This document shows, piece by piece, positions 1 to 7,200 of a stretch of DNA of 14,486 bases. The DNA is from Ornithoclostridium sp949298505 (GTDB taxonomy: Bacteria; Bacillota; Clostridia; Christensenellales; UBA3700): the NCBI GenBank assembly GCA_949298505.1, contig CASFWW010000044.1:1-14486 (forward strand), written 5' to 3'. A program made the position numbers and the translations under genes. The notes beneath the pieces are model-generated. The model saw only the letters and a program-made list of their open reading frames with translations. It ran no database searches and was not told where the DNA came from. Numbering within the stretch: the stretch's first letter is position 1; every line of letters starts with the position of its first letter.

Positions 1-23
1 CCGTCAGATATTGTAGATATCAT
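1..23 (-). CDS. N-terminus of an unidentified leftward gene (partial)
   Basis: An ATG on the minus strand (plus 21-23) is preceded by GGAGG (minus; plus 31-35) at a 7-nt spacing, and by a good promoter further upstream. The visible product is MISTISD followed by an incomplete codon; the gene leaves the window to the left. The strong ribosome site and promoter make a real start likely, but seven residues do not identify the protein. It is transcribed divergently from the aminopeptidase operon. Confidence 0.6.
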
Positions 24-48
24 AATCACACCTCCGCGATCTGAAATC

Positions 49-78
49 ATTATATCACATCCTCTTCTGTTTTGTCCA
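49..78 (-). promoter_or_regulatory. Sigma-A type promoter of the leftward gene at the left edge
   Basis: Read on the minus strand: TGGACA (plus 73-78), an 18-nt spacer, then the consensus TATAAT (plus 49-54). Transcription would begin about 20 nt before the ATG at 23. Box quality and position before a strong Shine-Dalgarno support it; no experimental evidence. Confidence 0.6.
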
Positions 79-142
79 GACATTGCCGGAGTCAGTTACA
101 ATTACGTGCATACGCGCATGCGCCTTTAAATTAAATCTTATC

Positions 143-171
143 TTGACAACGCGCGATTTATATAGGATAAT
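143..171 (+). promoter_or_regulatory. Sigma-A type promoter of the aminopeptidase-yhhN operon
   Basis: A consensus -35 TTGACA (143-148), a 17-nt spacer and a -10 GATAAT (166-171). The start site would fall near 178-180, giving a leader of about 45 nt before the ATG at 225. The stretch between this promoter and the divergent one (79-142) shows only a 10-bp palindrome, GCGCATGCGC (114-123), whose meaning is unclear. Confidence 0.75.
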
Positions 172-174
172 ATT

Positions 175-201
175 ATTGTGCGGACACAATATCCGTACAA
201 T
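175..201 (+). promoter_or_regulatory. Inverted repeat over the predicted transcription start: operator or leader hairpin
   Basis: ATTGTGCGGA (175-184) and TCCGTACAAT (192-201) form a 10-bp inverted repeat with a 7-nt centre and one mismatch, which is a G-U wobble in RNA. It begins 4 nt after the -10 box and straddles the predicted start site. That is typical of a repressor operator, but a 5'-leader hairpin is equally possible. No T-tract follows, so it is not an intrinsic terminator. Confidence 0.4.
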
Positions 202-224
202 AGCTAACTCAGGCAAGGTGGAAG

Positions 225-1448
225 ATGAAGTCTGTTATCAGAAAGTATGCAAAACTTATGGTAAAAATCGGCGCGTGCGTAAAAAAAGACGACGACGTGC
301 TGATTATTTCGTCGCTTGAAGGGGCGCCTCTCGCCCAGGCGATCACGGAATATTGCTACAAAGCCAAGGCTAAGCGCGTTACGGTGACCTATGCCGACGA
401 CAAGGCAAGCCGCCTGCATTTCCTGTATCAGGACGAAGAAACGCTGACGGACATTCCTTCCTGGGAAGCCGAAATGAGAAACCGCTACAACGACAAGCAC
501 GCCGTGACGATCAGGATCCTGACCGAAGATCCGCACCTTTACGACGGAGTGGATCCTCACAAGATCGCCGCAAGATCGCGCGCCGTTCACAAAGCTTACA
601 AAGAATATTACGACAACGCGATGTCCAACAGGATCCGCTGGACGCTCTGCGCCGTTCCGGGTGAAGCGTGGGCAAAGACCGTATTCCCGGAGCTGTCCGC
701 TTCAAAAGCGGTGGCTAAATTGTGGGAACTGATAATCAAATCCATGCGGCTCGACCAAAAAGACAGCGTAAAGGCGTGGCAGGATTTCCAGAACGCTTCT
801 CTCGAAAGGATAGAAAAACTCAACTCTCTCAACCTGAGGCAGATGCGATATAAAAATTCGCTGGGAACTGACTTCACGATCGGGCTCCCCGCCGGAGCGT
901 ATTTCAGCGGAGCAAAAGAAAACACGACGTACGGCGCACCGTTCTGCGCAAATATGCCGACGGAGGAAATATTCACTCTGCCTGACAAAAACACGGGCGA
1001 CGGAAAAATCGTGGCGTCAATGCCTCTCGTGCATAACGGCACGATCATCGAAGACTTCTATCTCGTGCTGAAAGACGGCAGGATCGTGGACTTCAACGCG
1101 AAAAAGGGATACGAAACGCTGAAAAACATAATAGAGACGGACGAAGGCTCGAAGAGGTTGGGCGAGATCGCGCTGGTGCAGTACGATTCCCCCATTCAGA
1201 ATCTTCGCACCCTTTTCTACAACACCCTGTTCGACGAAAACGCAAGCTGTCATTTCGCGATCGGAGAGGCATACCCTCTCATCAAAGGCGCTGACAAGAT
1301 GACGCGCGAACAACTTGACGCACTGGGAGTCAACCGTTCGGGAGAACACGTTGACTTCATGGTCGGCACCCCCGATCTGAGCATCACCGGCATTTCCGAG
1401 GACGGCACGGAAACCCCGATATTCAGAGACGGCAATTTCTGCTTCTGA
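225..1448 (+). CDS. ampS: M29-family metallo-aminopeptidase (AmpS/PepS type)
   Basis: A 407-residue cytoplasmic enzyme expected to remove N-terminal residues from peptides using two metal ions. The length matches the family. The M29 metal-ligand pattern is complete: Glu248 in PTEEIF, Glu314 in LGEIALV, His343 in CHFAIG, then His375 and Asp377 in HVDFMVG, with the family Tyr350 after the His343 block. The spacing agrees with the thermophilic AmpT/AmpS enzymes to within a few residues. No signal peptide is visible. The ATG at 225 is preceded by AAGG (215-218, spacing 6), within AAGGTGG. It is the first gene of a two-gene operon with the yhhN-like gene 24 nt downstream, driven by the promoter at 143-171. 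The peptide substrate range cannot be read from sequence. Confidence 0.93.
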   Translation: MKSVIRKYAKLMVKIGACVKKDDDVLIISSLEGAPLAQAITEYCYKAKAKRVTVTYADDKASRLHFLYQDEETLTDIPSWEAEMRNRYNDKHAVTIRILTEDPHLYDGVDPHKIAARSRAVHKAYKEYYDNAMSNRIRWTLCAVPGEAWAKTVFPELSASKAVAKLWELIIKSMRLDQKDSVKAWQDFQNASLERIEKLNSLNLRQMRYKNSLGTDFTIGLPAGAYFSGAKENTTYGAPFCANMPTEEIFTLPDKNTGDGKIVASMPLVHNGTIIEDFYLVLKDGRIVDFNAKKGYETLKNIIETDEGSKRLGEIALVQYDSPIQNLRTLFYNTLFDENASCHFAIGEAYPLIKGADKMTREQLDALGVNRSGEHVDFMVGTPDLSITGISEDGTETPIFRDGNFCF

Positions 1449-1472
1449 AATACTTAACCGCGAGGTAACCAG

Positions 1473-2168
1473 ATGATCGGCATTTACGTCATATCAGGTG
1501 TAATGATCGTCACTGCATTTCTGACCGCGGCGTTCTACGTCAACGAACACCGCGTCGTCGCGACGATCGCCAAAACCGTGTCTTCGCTCGGATTTATGCT
1601 GATAGCGTTCATTGCGCTGAGCAAGAATTTCGACAATCTGCTCAATCTCAAGTACGGCATGGTCATGCTGACCGGACTGATGCTCTGCTTTGTCGGAGAC
1701 GTATTCCTGATGATGAAAGAGTTGTTTACCGAACGCACCGCCAACCTGTATCTTCTTCTCGGAGTGGGAGCGTTCACGCTGGCGCAGATCATGTTCGCGA
1801 TCAGGTTCATCATGTACGCGGACAGGTTCATATTCTGGCTCATTCCGCTCGTGCTCATCGCGCCGGCAATACTGCTCGTTTCTCACAAACTCAACATAAT
1901 AAAGCTGGAGAGAACGGCGATCGGTCTTCTGATCTATTCTGTGATAATCGGTTTTACGACCGTATGCGCGCTCAATCTTATGATCGTCAGTCCGTCTCCG
2001 CGTTCGACTGCGCTTTTCGTCGCCCTGCTCGCATTCATGATCTCCGACACCGCACTGTGTTATACCTATTACGGCAGATCCGTCACTCTGCGCAGAGTCC
2101 TCAACTACGTAGTGATGCTATTCTACTACTCGGCGACGATACTCCTAGCGTATTCGATATTGCTGTAA
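1473..2168 (+). CDS. YhhN/TMEM86-family integral membrane protein (possible lysoplasmalogenase)
   Basis: A 231-residue, very hydrophobic protein with about eight predicted membrane segments. Two family hallmarks are present: the aspartate in CFVGDVFLM (Asp76) and the aspartate in AFMISDTAL (Asp192), both in membrane segments, followed by a C-terminal FYYSATILLAYS segment that matches the family end. Characterised members (human TMEM86B, Legionella YhhN) hydrolyse the vinyl-ether bond of lysoplasmalogen. Many anaerobic Clostridia make plasmalogens, so that role is plausible but inferred. Overall similarity is diffuse, as is normal for this family. The ATG has GAGG (1462-1465) at 7 nt. The gene lies 24 nt after the aminopeptidase stop and is followed by a terminator, so it closes the operon. 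Confidence 0.75.
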   Translation: MIGIYVISGVMIVTAFLTAAFYVNEHRVVATIAKTVSSLGFMLIAFIALSKNFDNLLNLKYGMVMLTGLMLCFVGDVFLMMKELFTERTANLYLLLGVGAFTLAQIMFAIRFIMYADRFIFWLIPLVLIAPAILLVSHKLNIIKLERTAIGLLIYSVIIGFTTVCALNLMIVSPSPRSTALFVALLAFMISDTALCYTYYGRSVTLRRVLNYVVMLFYYSATILLAYSILL

Positions 2169-2193
2169 AACTCAATACATGTCGACAATTTTG

Positions 2194-2223
2194 ATCCCCG
2201 TCATATTTTACCGGGGATTTTTT
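2194..2223 (+). terminator. Intrinsic terminator of the aminopeptidase-yhhN operon
   Basis: ATCCCCG (2194-2200) pairs with CGGGGAT (2212-2218) across an 11-nt loop, and a run of six T follows (2218-2223). It lies 26 nt after the yhhN-like stop. The stretch from 2224 to 2300 shows nothing recognisable. Confidence 0.85.
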
Positions 2224-2306
2224 GAGCGCTCCGAAACGCGCATTTTAAAGCTATTCATAAAGAAAAACACTTTTCAACCGCTTGTCCTTTTTCCGCACGA
2301 AGGCAT

Positions 2307-2337
2307 AAAAAAGTCCGCTTTTTTTCACGCGGACTTT
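2307..2337 (-). terminator. Intrinsic terminator of the acidic-repeat protein gene
   Basis: On the minus strand, AAAGTCCGC and GCGGACTTT (plus 2310-2318 and 2329-2337) form a 9-bp stem with a 10-nt loop, followed by T residues (plus A-run 2307-2312). It lies 16 nt after the stop at 2354. It faces the plus-strand terminator at 2194-2223, so the two convergent units are insulated. Confidence 0.85.
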
Positions 2338-2353
2338 CGGGTTATGCATATAT

Positions 2354-3016
2354 TCAGTTCTGACCCACGGTCGACATCCTCTTTCTGCGGGGACGCTTCT
2401 TGGGTATGTTGAAATTCTCCATCATATAATCTATGACCCTGCAAGCCTTTCTGACCGCAAGCTCAGACCTGATGGGAAGCATGAACGGCACTTCCTGATA
2501 TGCGCTGGTCTCGCTGAGATCGCGCTGATGGTATTTTCCGTCGGTAAGCGCCGCGTCTTCGGGGTCGACCGCAAGATACAGCTTGAGCGTCTTTCCGCCG
2601 ATAGCCATTTTCGCGAGAAGATCTCTGCCCATACGGTAGCTGTCGCAACGCGCGCTGTAACGGCTTTTTACCTTGCGGTAAGAAGTCAGATGTTCCTGAA
2701 GCATCGCATGGTAAGCGATGACGCTCTCGTCCATGGCGCTCAGTCTCTCTATGAAGCTCGGACGGATGTCTATGCTGCCGACAACGCCGATCGCAGTAAC
2801 AACGTCCGGCTCGACATATTCTTCCTCGTACTCTTCCTGCGGCTGTTCTTCATAAACCTGTTCTTCCTCATAAACCTGTTCTTCTTCATAAACCGCAACC
2901 TCAGGGACGACCTCTTCAACGGGAGCAATTTCGTCAGACTTGATGTCGAATTCCGAAAGGTCTTCGAATTCTTCACTCTCGCTGTATGAGAAATTATTTT
3001 TGTCGTCGATTTTCAT
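2354..3016 (-). CDS. Uncharacterised acidic-repeat protein with a conserved C-terminal domain
   Basis: 220 residues in three parts. Residues 1-70 are strongly acidic and low complexity, including tandem VYEEEQ units at 42-58. Residues about 85-202 form a compact domain with the pattern SYRKVKSR-S-CDSYRMGRDLLAK-IGGKTLKLYLAVDP. I recall this type of domain from other uncharacterised Clostridia proteins, usually also behind low-complexity segments, but cannot name the family. Residues 203-214 are very basic (KKRPRRKR). No signal peptide or membrane segment is seen, so it is probably cytoplasmic, and the charge split suggests a binding or scaffold role (inference). The ATG at 3016 has GGAGG 5 nt upstream. 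It has its own promoter (3062-3090) and terminator (2307-2337), so it is probably monocistronic. Confidence 0.8.
   Translation of the reverse strand: MKIDDKNNFSYSESEEFEDLSEFDIKSDEIAPVEEVVPEVAVYEEEQVYEEEQVYEEQPQEEYEEEYVEPDVVTAIGVVGSIDIRPSFIERLSAMDESVIAYHAMLQEHLTSYRKVKSRYSARCDSYRMGRDLLAKMAIGGKTLKLYLAVDPEDAALTDGKYHQRDLSETSAYQEVPFMLPIRSELAVRKACRVIDYMMENFNIPKKRPRRKRMSTVGQN
2843..2893 (-). repeat. In-frame 18-bp tandem repeat encoding VYEEEQ
   Basis: On the plus strand the units are CTGTTCTTCATAAAC (2843-2857), CTGTTCTTCCTCATAAAC (2858-2875) and CTGTTCTTCTTCATAAAC (2876-2893). The first is one codon shorter. They encode VYEEEQ, VYEEEQ and VYEEQ on the minus strand. Near-identity at DNA level points to recent slippage expansion; all changes keep the reading frame. 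Confidence 0.85.
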
Positions 3017-3061
3017 AATTTCCTCCTGATCACACTATGCTTTTTTAAAAGCGGTATACTT

Positions 3062-3090
3062 ATATTACTACAACGCCTGCCTCATGTCAA
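3062..3090 (-). promoter_or_regulatory. Sigma-A type promoter of the acidic-repeat protein gene
   Basis: On the minus strand: consensus TTGACA (plus 3085-3090), a 17-nt spacer, then TAATAT (plus 3062-3067), about 45 nt before the ATG at 3016. The -35 box lies inside a GCCTGC/GCAGGC inverted repeat (3075-3080 and 3100-3105), which could act as an operator or a weak terminator for the upstream operon. Confidence 0.6.
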
Positions 3091-3113
3091 TGAAAAACCG
3101 CAGGCAAAATTTT

Positions 3114-3368
3114 TCAATTTTCCTGGCTATATGCTTGTAAAACGGCTTTTGCGAGCTGATCTGCGCACGAAGTGCCCTTGCCCGCGCAGTTTACGCCGCC
3201 GCACTTTTCGACAACCTCGTCAACAGTCATCCCTTCTACGAGACGGGGTATGGCTATGAGATTGCCCGGACAACCGCCGTAAAACACGACGTTTTTCACG
3301 ACGTTGCCTTCCAGTTCAAAATCTATGCGGCGCGAGCACGTGCCTTTAGTCATATACGTATGTTTCAT
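3114..3368 (-). CDS. TSCPD domain protein (TIGR03905 type)
   Basis: 84 residues forming a single TSCPD domain. It begins KGTCSRRIDFELEG, has a central YGGCPGNLIAIPRLVEGM and ends with the naming motif GKGTSCADQLAKA. Five cysteines (11, 33, 56, 61, 68) sit at positions suggestive of metal binding. Free-standing members are common in Firmicutes and resemble the C-terminal extension of class II ribonucleotide reductases; their own function is not established. The ATG at 3368 has GAGG 4 nt upstream, overlapping the end of the kinase gene. The two coding regions are 6 nt apart, so translation is probably coupled. It is the last gene of the giant protein-kinase-TSCPD operon. Confidence 0.9.
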   Translation of the reverse strand: MKHTYMTKGTCSRRIDFELEGNVVKNVVFYGGCPGNLIAIPRLVEGMTVDEVVEKCGGVNCAGKGTSCADQLAKAVLQAYSQEN

Positions 3369-3374
3369 AATACC

Positions 3375-4268
3375 TCACTTGAATTCCGGATAAAATTCCT
3401 TTATATACGCCTGAACGTCCTTGCGGGTGCCTCTGTAAGGTCCGGGATTTTCCATCTTGTTTGAAACCAGAGCGGTCGCCCACAGGAGAGCTTTGTCCAT
3501 GGGCTGATTTATCCTTTCCGTGATGTAACCCGCGAACGTGGTGTCTCCTCTGCCGCTTCTTCCGGAAAGGTTTCTCGCCTTTATCGGGCAGGTGCAGAGC
3601 CTCTCTCCGTCATAGGCGATGACCTCTGTATTGTGCGTGATCACGACCTCTTTTGCGCCCCAGGCGTGCAGCATCTTCGCCGCGACGACTCTGTCGGGCT
3701 GACCGGTCAGGATCTCCGCTTCCGCGGCGTCTGTTTTAAGGTATGTGATATAAGGCAATATCTCCTTCTTGTCCGCCCAGTCTTCAAAATACATCGCTCC
3801 CGTCTTTTTGTCCGCGTGACGCAGAAGCGCCTGAACGTCGACGGCAACTTTTCCTTTCGCCGCGAGCGCCTTGATCAGTTCCCCGTCGAAATCGCCGTAG
3901 ATCAGCCCTGCAAGATGATATACGTTGCAGTCCACTTCGGGAATGTCCTCAATCCTGAACGGATCGGCCTGTCCTATGCAGGTGCAGGTGCGCCTTTCTT
4001 TGTCGGGGGTATGATACTTGTTGCGGATGGACGTGCTCGCGCTCGACGGGATATAGAAGACGTCCTCTTTGTCTATGACGAACTCGTTGAGTCTGTCCTT
4101 GTCTTCAGGCGCGACCTTGGTGACCACGCCGACCTTGTATCCGCCCGCATAAGCCGCCGCGGAAGAATAGATGACCGCGCCGCCGACCTCGATTATCTGA
4201 TTGTCAAGATAATCTATATTATAGTCAAGGGATATATGCCCTATTGTGAGTGTATCGTATTTCTTCAT
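3375..4268 (-). CDS. PfkB/ribokinase-family carbohydrate kinase
   Basis: A 297-residue cytoplasmic kinase expected to phosphorylate a sugar, nucleoside or similar small alcohol with ATP. The N-terminal family signature is present as EVGGAVIYSSAAAYAGG (about 27-43). The C-terminal ATP/anion-hole motif is GRSGRGDTTFAGY (236-248), with Asp242 as the expected catalytic base. The usual Gly-Ala-Gly-Asp reads Gly-Arg-Gly-Asp here, a variant that does not remove the base. The Asn/Glu-type metal segment is recognisable at KTDAAEAEILTG (178-189). Substrate cannot be assigned; a specific ribokinase or fructokinase signature is not evident. The ATG has GGAG 9 nt upstream. It lies 21 nt after the giant protein gene and 6 nt before the TSCPD gene. 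Confidence 0.88.
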   Translation of the reverse strand: MKKYDTLTIGHISLDYNIDYLDNQIIEVGGAVIYSSAAAYAGGYKVGVVTKVAPEDKDRLNEFVIDKEDVFYIPSSASTSIRNKYHTPDKERRTCTCIGQADPFRIEDIPEVDCNVYHLAGLIYGDFDGELIKALAAKGKVAVDVQALLRHADKKTGAMYFEDWADKKEILPYITYLKTDAAEAEILTGQPDRVVAAKMLHAWGAKEVVITHNTEVIAYDGERLCTCPIKARNLSGRSGRGDTTFAGYITERINQPMDKALLWATALVSNKMENPGPYRGTRKDVQAYIKEFYPEFK

Positions 4269-4289
4269 GAATTTTATCTCCGTTTATTC

Positions 4290-7200
4290 TTAGATCCTGC
4301 TCAGATCGTCGATCGAATACGTCATTTCGTAGCGCAGGTATGCGATGCCGAATCTTCTCGCGTCACCCTCTCCGTTGAACTCTTTGTCAAACGTTTCGCC
4401 TCCGACGGTATATGTCAATTCGTTCTTTATATAGCTCTTCCTGTCGTCAGCGGCGCCTGTATCCTCGCCGTTGTAACGTGAGCAGAACCAGACGTAGCTG
4501 TTATCCACGACGTCTTTGACCGTTATCCTGATGTTATACGATTCTCCGATAGCAGGCAGGGTATAATTGTGATTGACAAGTTCAGTATTGTAAATCTCAT
4601 CGATCATGTTAGCCGTGCTGGTCTCGTCACCGAACAGATCTTTATCGTATCCGGCGTTTTTAAGGATCCTGTTCATAATCTGACATTCTTTGTCTGTCAT
4701 ACGGTTGACGAATATCTCGGTCTGAGACTGCGAATCGCCGTCCGGATTTTCAATAAGAGCGATTATAGCGTTGATGTATATTCTATCCGGGACGAGGTTG
4801 CTGCCTTTTCCGATAGATTCTGCGGCGAACAGGTTCGCGGTATTTACCTCAAGCGTAACCAGCAGATACGAAACCGACGGATCGATCCTCAGGTTTTCTG
4901 CAGAAAGACCATTGTTGTAATAATCCCTTATCTTGTTCGTCTGGCTGATCTCGTTTTCCAGCCCGTTGTCGTATTTGGGAAGAATATAGCTCTGATAGAA
5001 GGATATATCTCCCGTATTGCCGCCCACGATGTTTTGGAACTTGTCTCCGGTTATCTTCGTATTCATATACGCGTCGAGGAACTGAGCGTTGACGGTTATC
5101 GAATCTGCTCCGGCAGGAGATATCGTGAACGTTGACGCTTCCATATTGTCTCCTGACTCGTCAACGGTGGATACGTAGTCTGCGTTCGAATAAGAATATC
5201 CTTCAAGTCCTGCGTGCAGACCTATTATCGTGGAGCGCATCTCTTCGCCGGAAGGTTTGTTTTCCTCAGGCTGACCGTCAGCGTCTACGTATATCTTGTT
5301 TACCGCAAGGTCGAACACGGTCGAGAATTCCAGTCCGCCTTCGGTCGCGTCTTTTTCTACAAACGTGGTGCTTACGCTGCCGCCCGCATTCATTTCGTTG
5401 AACGCCGCTTTCATTTTGTTCTCGATCGTCTTCTCCAGACCTTCTTTGTTGAAATCCTGTTTGTCTTCACCCTCTCCGACGGAAGTCTGACCCGAGAAAC
5501 GTTTGACGAAGAACAGCATCTTGTCCATATAGGTGTCGCCGATATCGTTGATATCAACTTTTACGTCGTAATTCCTGACGCTGTTTTCCTCTCTCACGGC
5601 GATATCCACGATGATATCTACGTCGTACGGGAACAGCGTCGCGTATTTTTTGTTCTGGCTTATCGCGTCTGCGCCTTCGCCGGTCACGTTTTCAAAAGAA
5701 ATGTCGCCGTTTATCCTCATTCTTATGTTGGGAAGACCTGTGTTGTCGTCAATATAGATAAGGATATATTCGACTTTGCTCGTCGGCAGAATCTGCATAA
5801 GGTTGTTGAGTTTGCCCGACTCGTTGACGATGTTGGCAAATTCGTACTGGCTGAGATAGGGATTGAGATCGTCATAATCCGTTTCGTCATCAAGAAGTCC
5901 TGCCTTGCTGTCAACGGTTTTCATTCTGAGTCTGGTTTCGTAATCTTCGCTTACTGTATTCAGCATTGTCTCTATATTGCTTGCCGACCAGATCTCGCCT
6001 TCGACGTCGGTATCGATATAATATTTGCTGTCGATCTCCGAAACGAAACCTCTTATTCCCAGAGACTCGACGTCCGAGGTGATATTTGTTTCAACGTCCG
6101 TTCCGTCAGACTCGTACTTGTAAGTCTGCGAAAGGATCAGATACATATCTTCTCCGCTCATCTTGTATGCGGCGTTGAATTCGTCTTCGCTCATCGGCGC
6201 ATCTTTTTCGGGATCGTACTTGAGTTTTTCGTTCGCCGCTAGAACTTCGAAGATATTGGGAAGGATCGCGCCGCCCTGTGCGATTCCCGCCCCGGACACG
6301 AACTCGATATTTGCGCCCAGATTGTTTTCAATGTCTGTGAAAGCCTGATATATCTTTTCGTTGAGCTGTCTTTCAAGTTCGTCAAAAGTCATGCCGGAAA
6401 CGTTCCCTGTCTGATCTCCGCTTTCACTTCCTTCACCCGAAGCACCTTTTTTCTGGACCGCATTGAGCAGTTTCATCAGCGTTTCGAAATGCTGACGGCT
6501 CATTTCGTTGCCTTTCTTGTTGATGTCCACAAGTGCAACGCTGGGATTTTCGTCCGTGCCTTCGTACTGAGTATAAGTCAGGAACACATATATAGAATCA
6601 GGCAACAACTGGTTTACCAGTTTTTTCATGCTTTCCTTGTCGCCGAGCTGAGCGTCGATCGTTCCTGTCAGATCGAGTTCGATCGTGACGGTAAGCGTGA
6701 AATAATCGCCCTTCTTGTCATCGGTGCCCGTTGCCGTGCAGGACACGTCCATTATCCACGGCTCCATGTTCTCAATCTTGAATTGCTGGTTTTTAAGATA
6801 GCCGTTGAGCAATGCCGCAAGCGTATCTTCATCCGCAAAAGGTCTGAACGCGCCGCCGTCGCCGTATTCGAGACCGGCAACTATTTCGTCGCGTATCTCA
6901 ATCCTCTTCAGCGTTTCTTCGTCGTCAGAGAACGTGTTGAGTTTTGAGAACAGGTTGCTTGCGGTGATGAAGTACTCGTCCGAGCCCTCGATCCCGTTGT
7001 CAAAATAATACTTTTCGCTGAACTCGCCGTTGATGAAAGCATTGGCGGCAAGCGTCTGCGCTTCTTCAGTGTAGATGTCGACGCCGAGCGATTCTGCGGT
7101 GGGCAGTTTCACGTCTCTTATCAGCGCAAGGAAATCGCCCTGAGTCAGATTCTCTGCGCCAAGCATATTGATGACTGCCTGTATCGGCTTTGCGTCAACG

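Noticed and set aside
3075..3105. GCCTGC/GCAGGC inverted repeat as a terminator for the TSCPD operon
   Set aside because: On the minus strand no T-tract follows the stem, and the 19-nt loop holds the -35 box of the next gene. The T-run exists only on the plus side, where no gene ends. At most a weak terminator or operator.
5214..6242. A 342-codon open frame antisense to the giant protein gene
   Set aside because: No ribosome site, no recognisable domain, Phe/Val/Arg-rich translation typical of antisense frames; the minus-strand gene explains the stretch.
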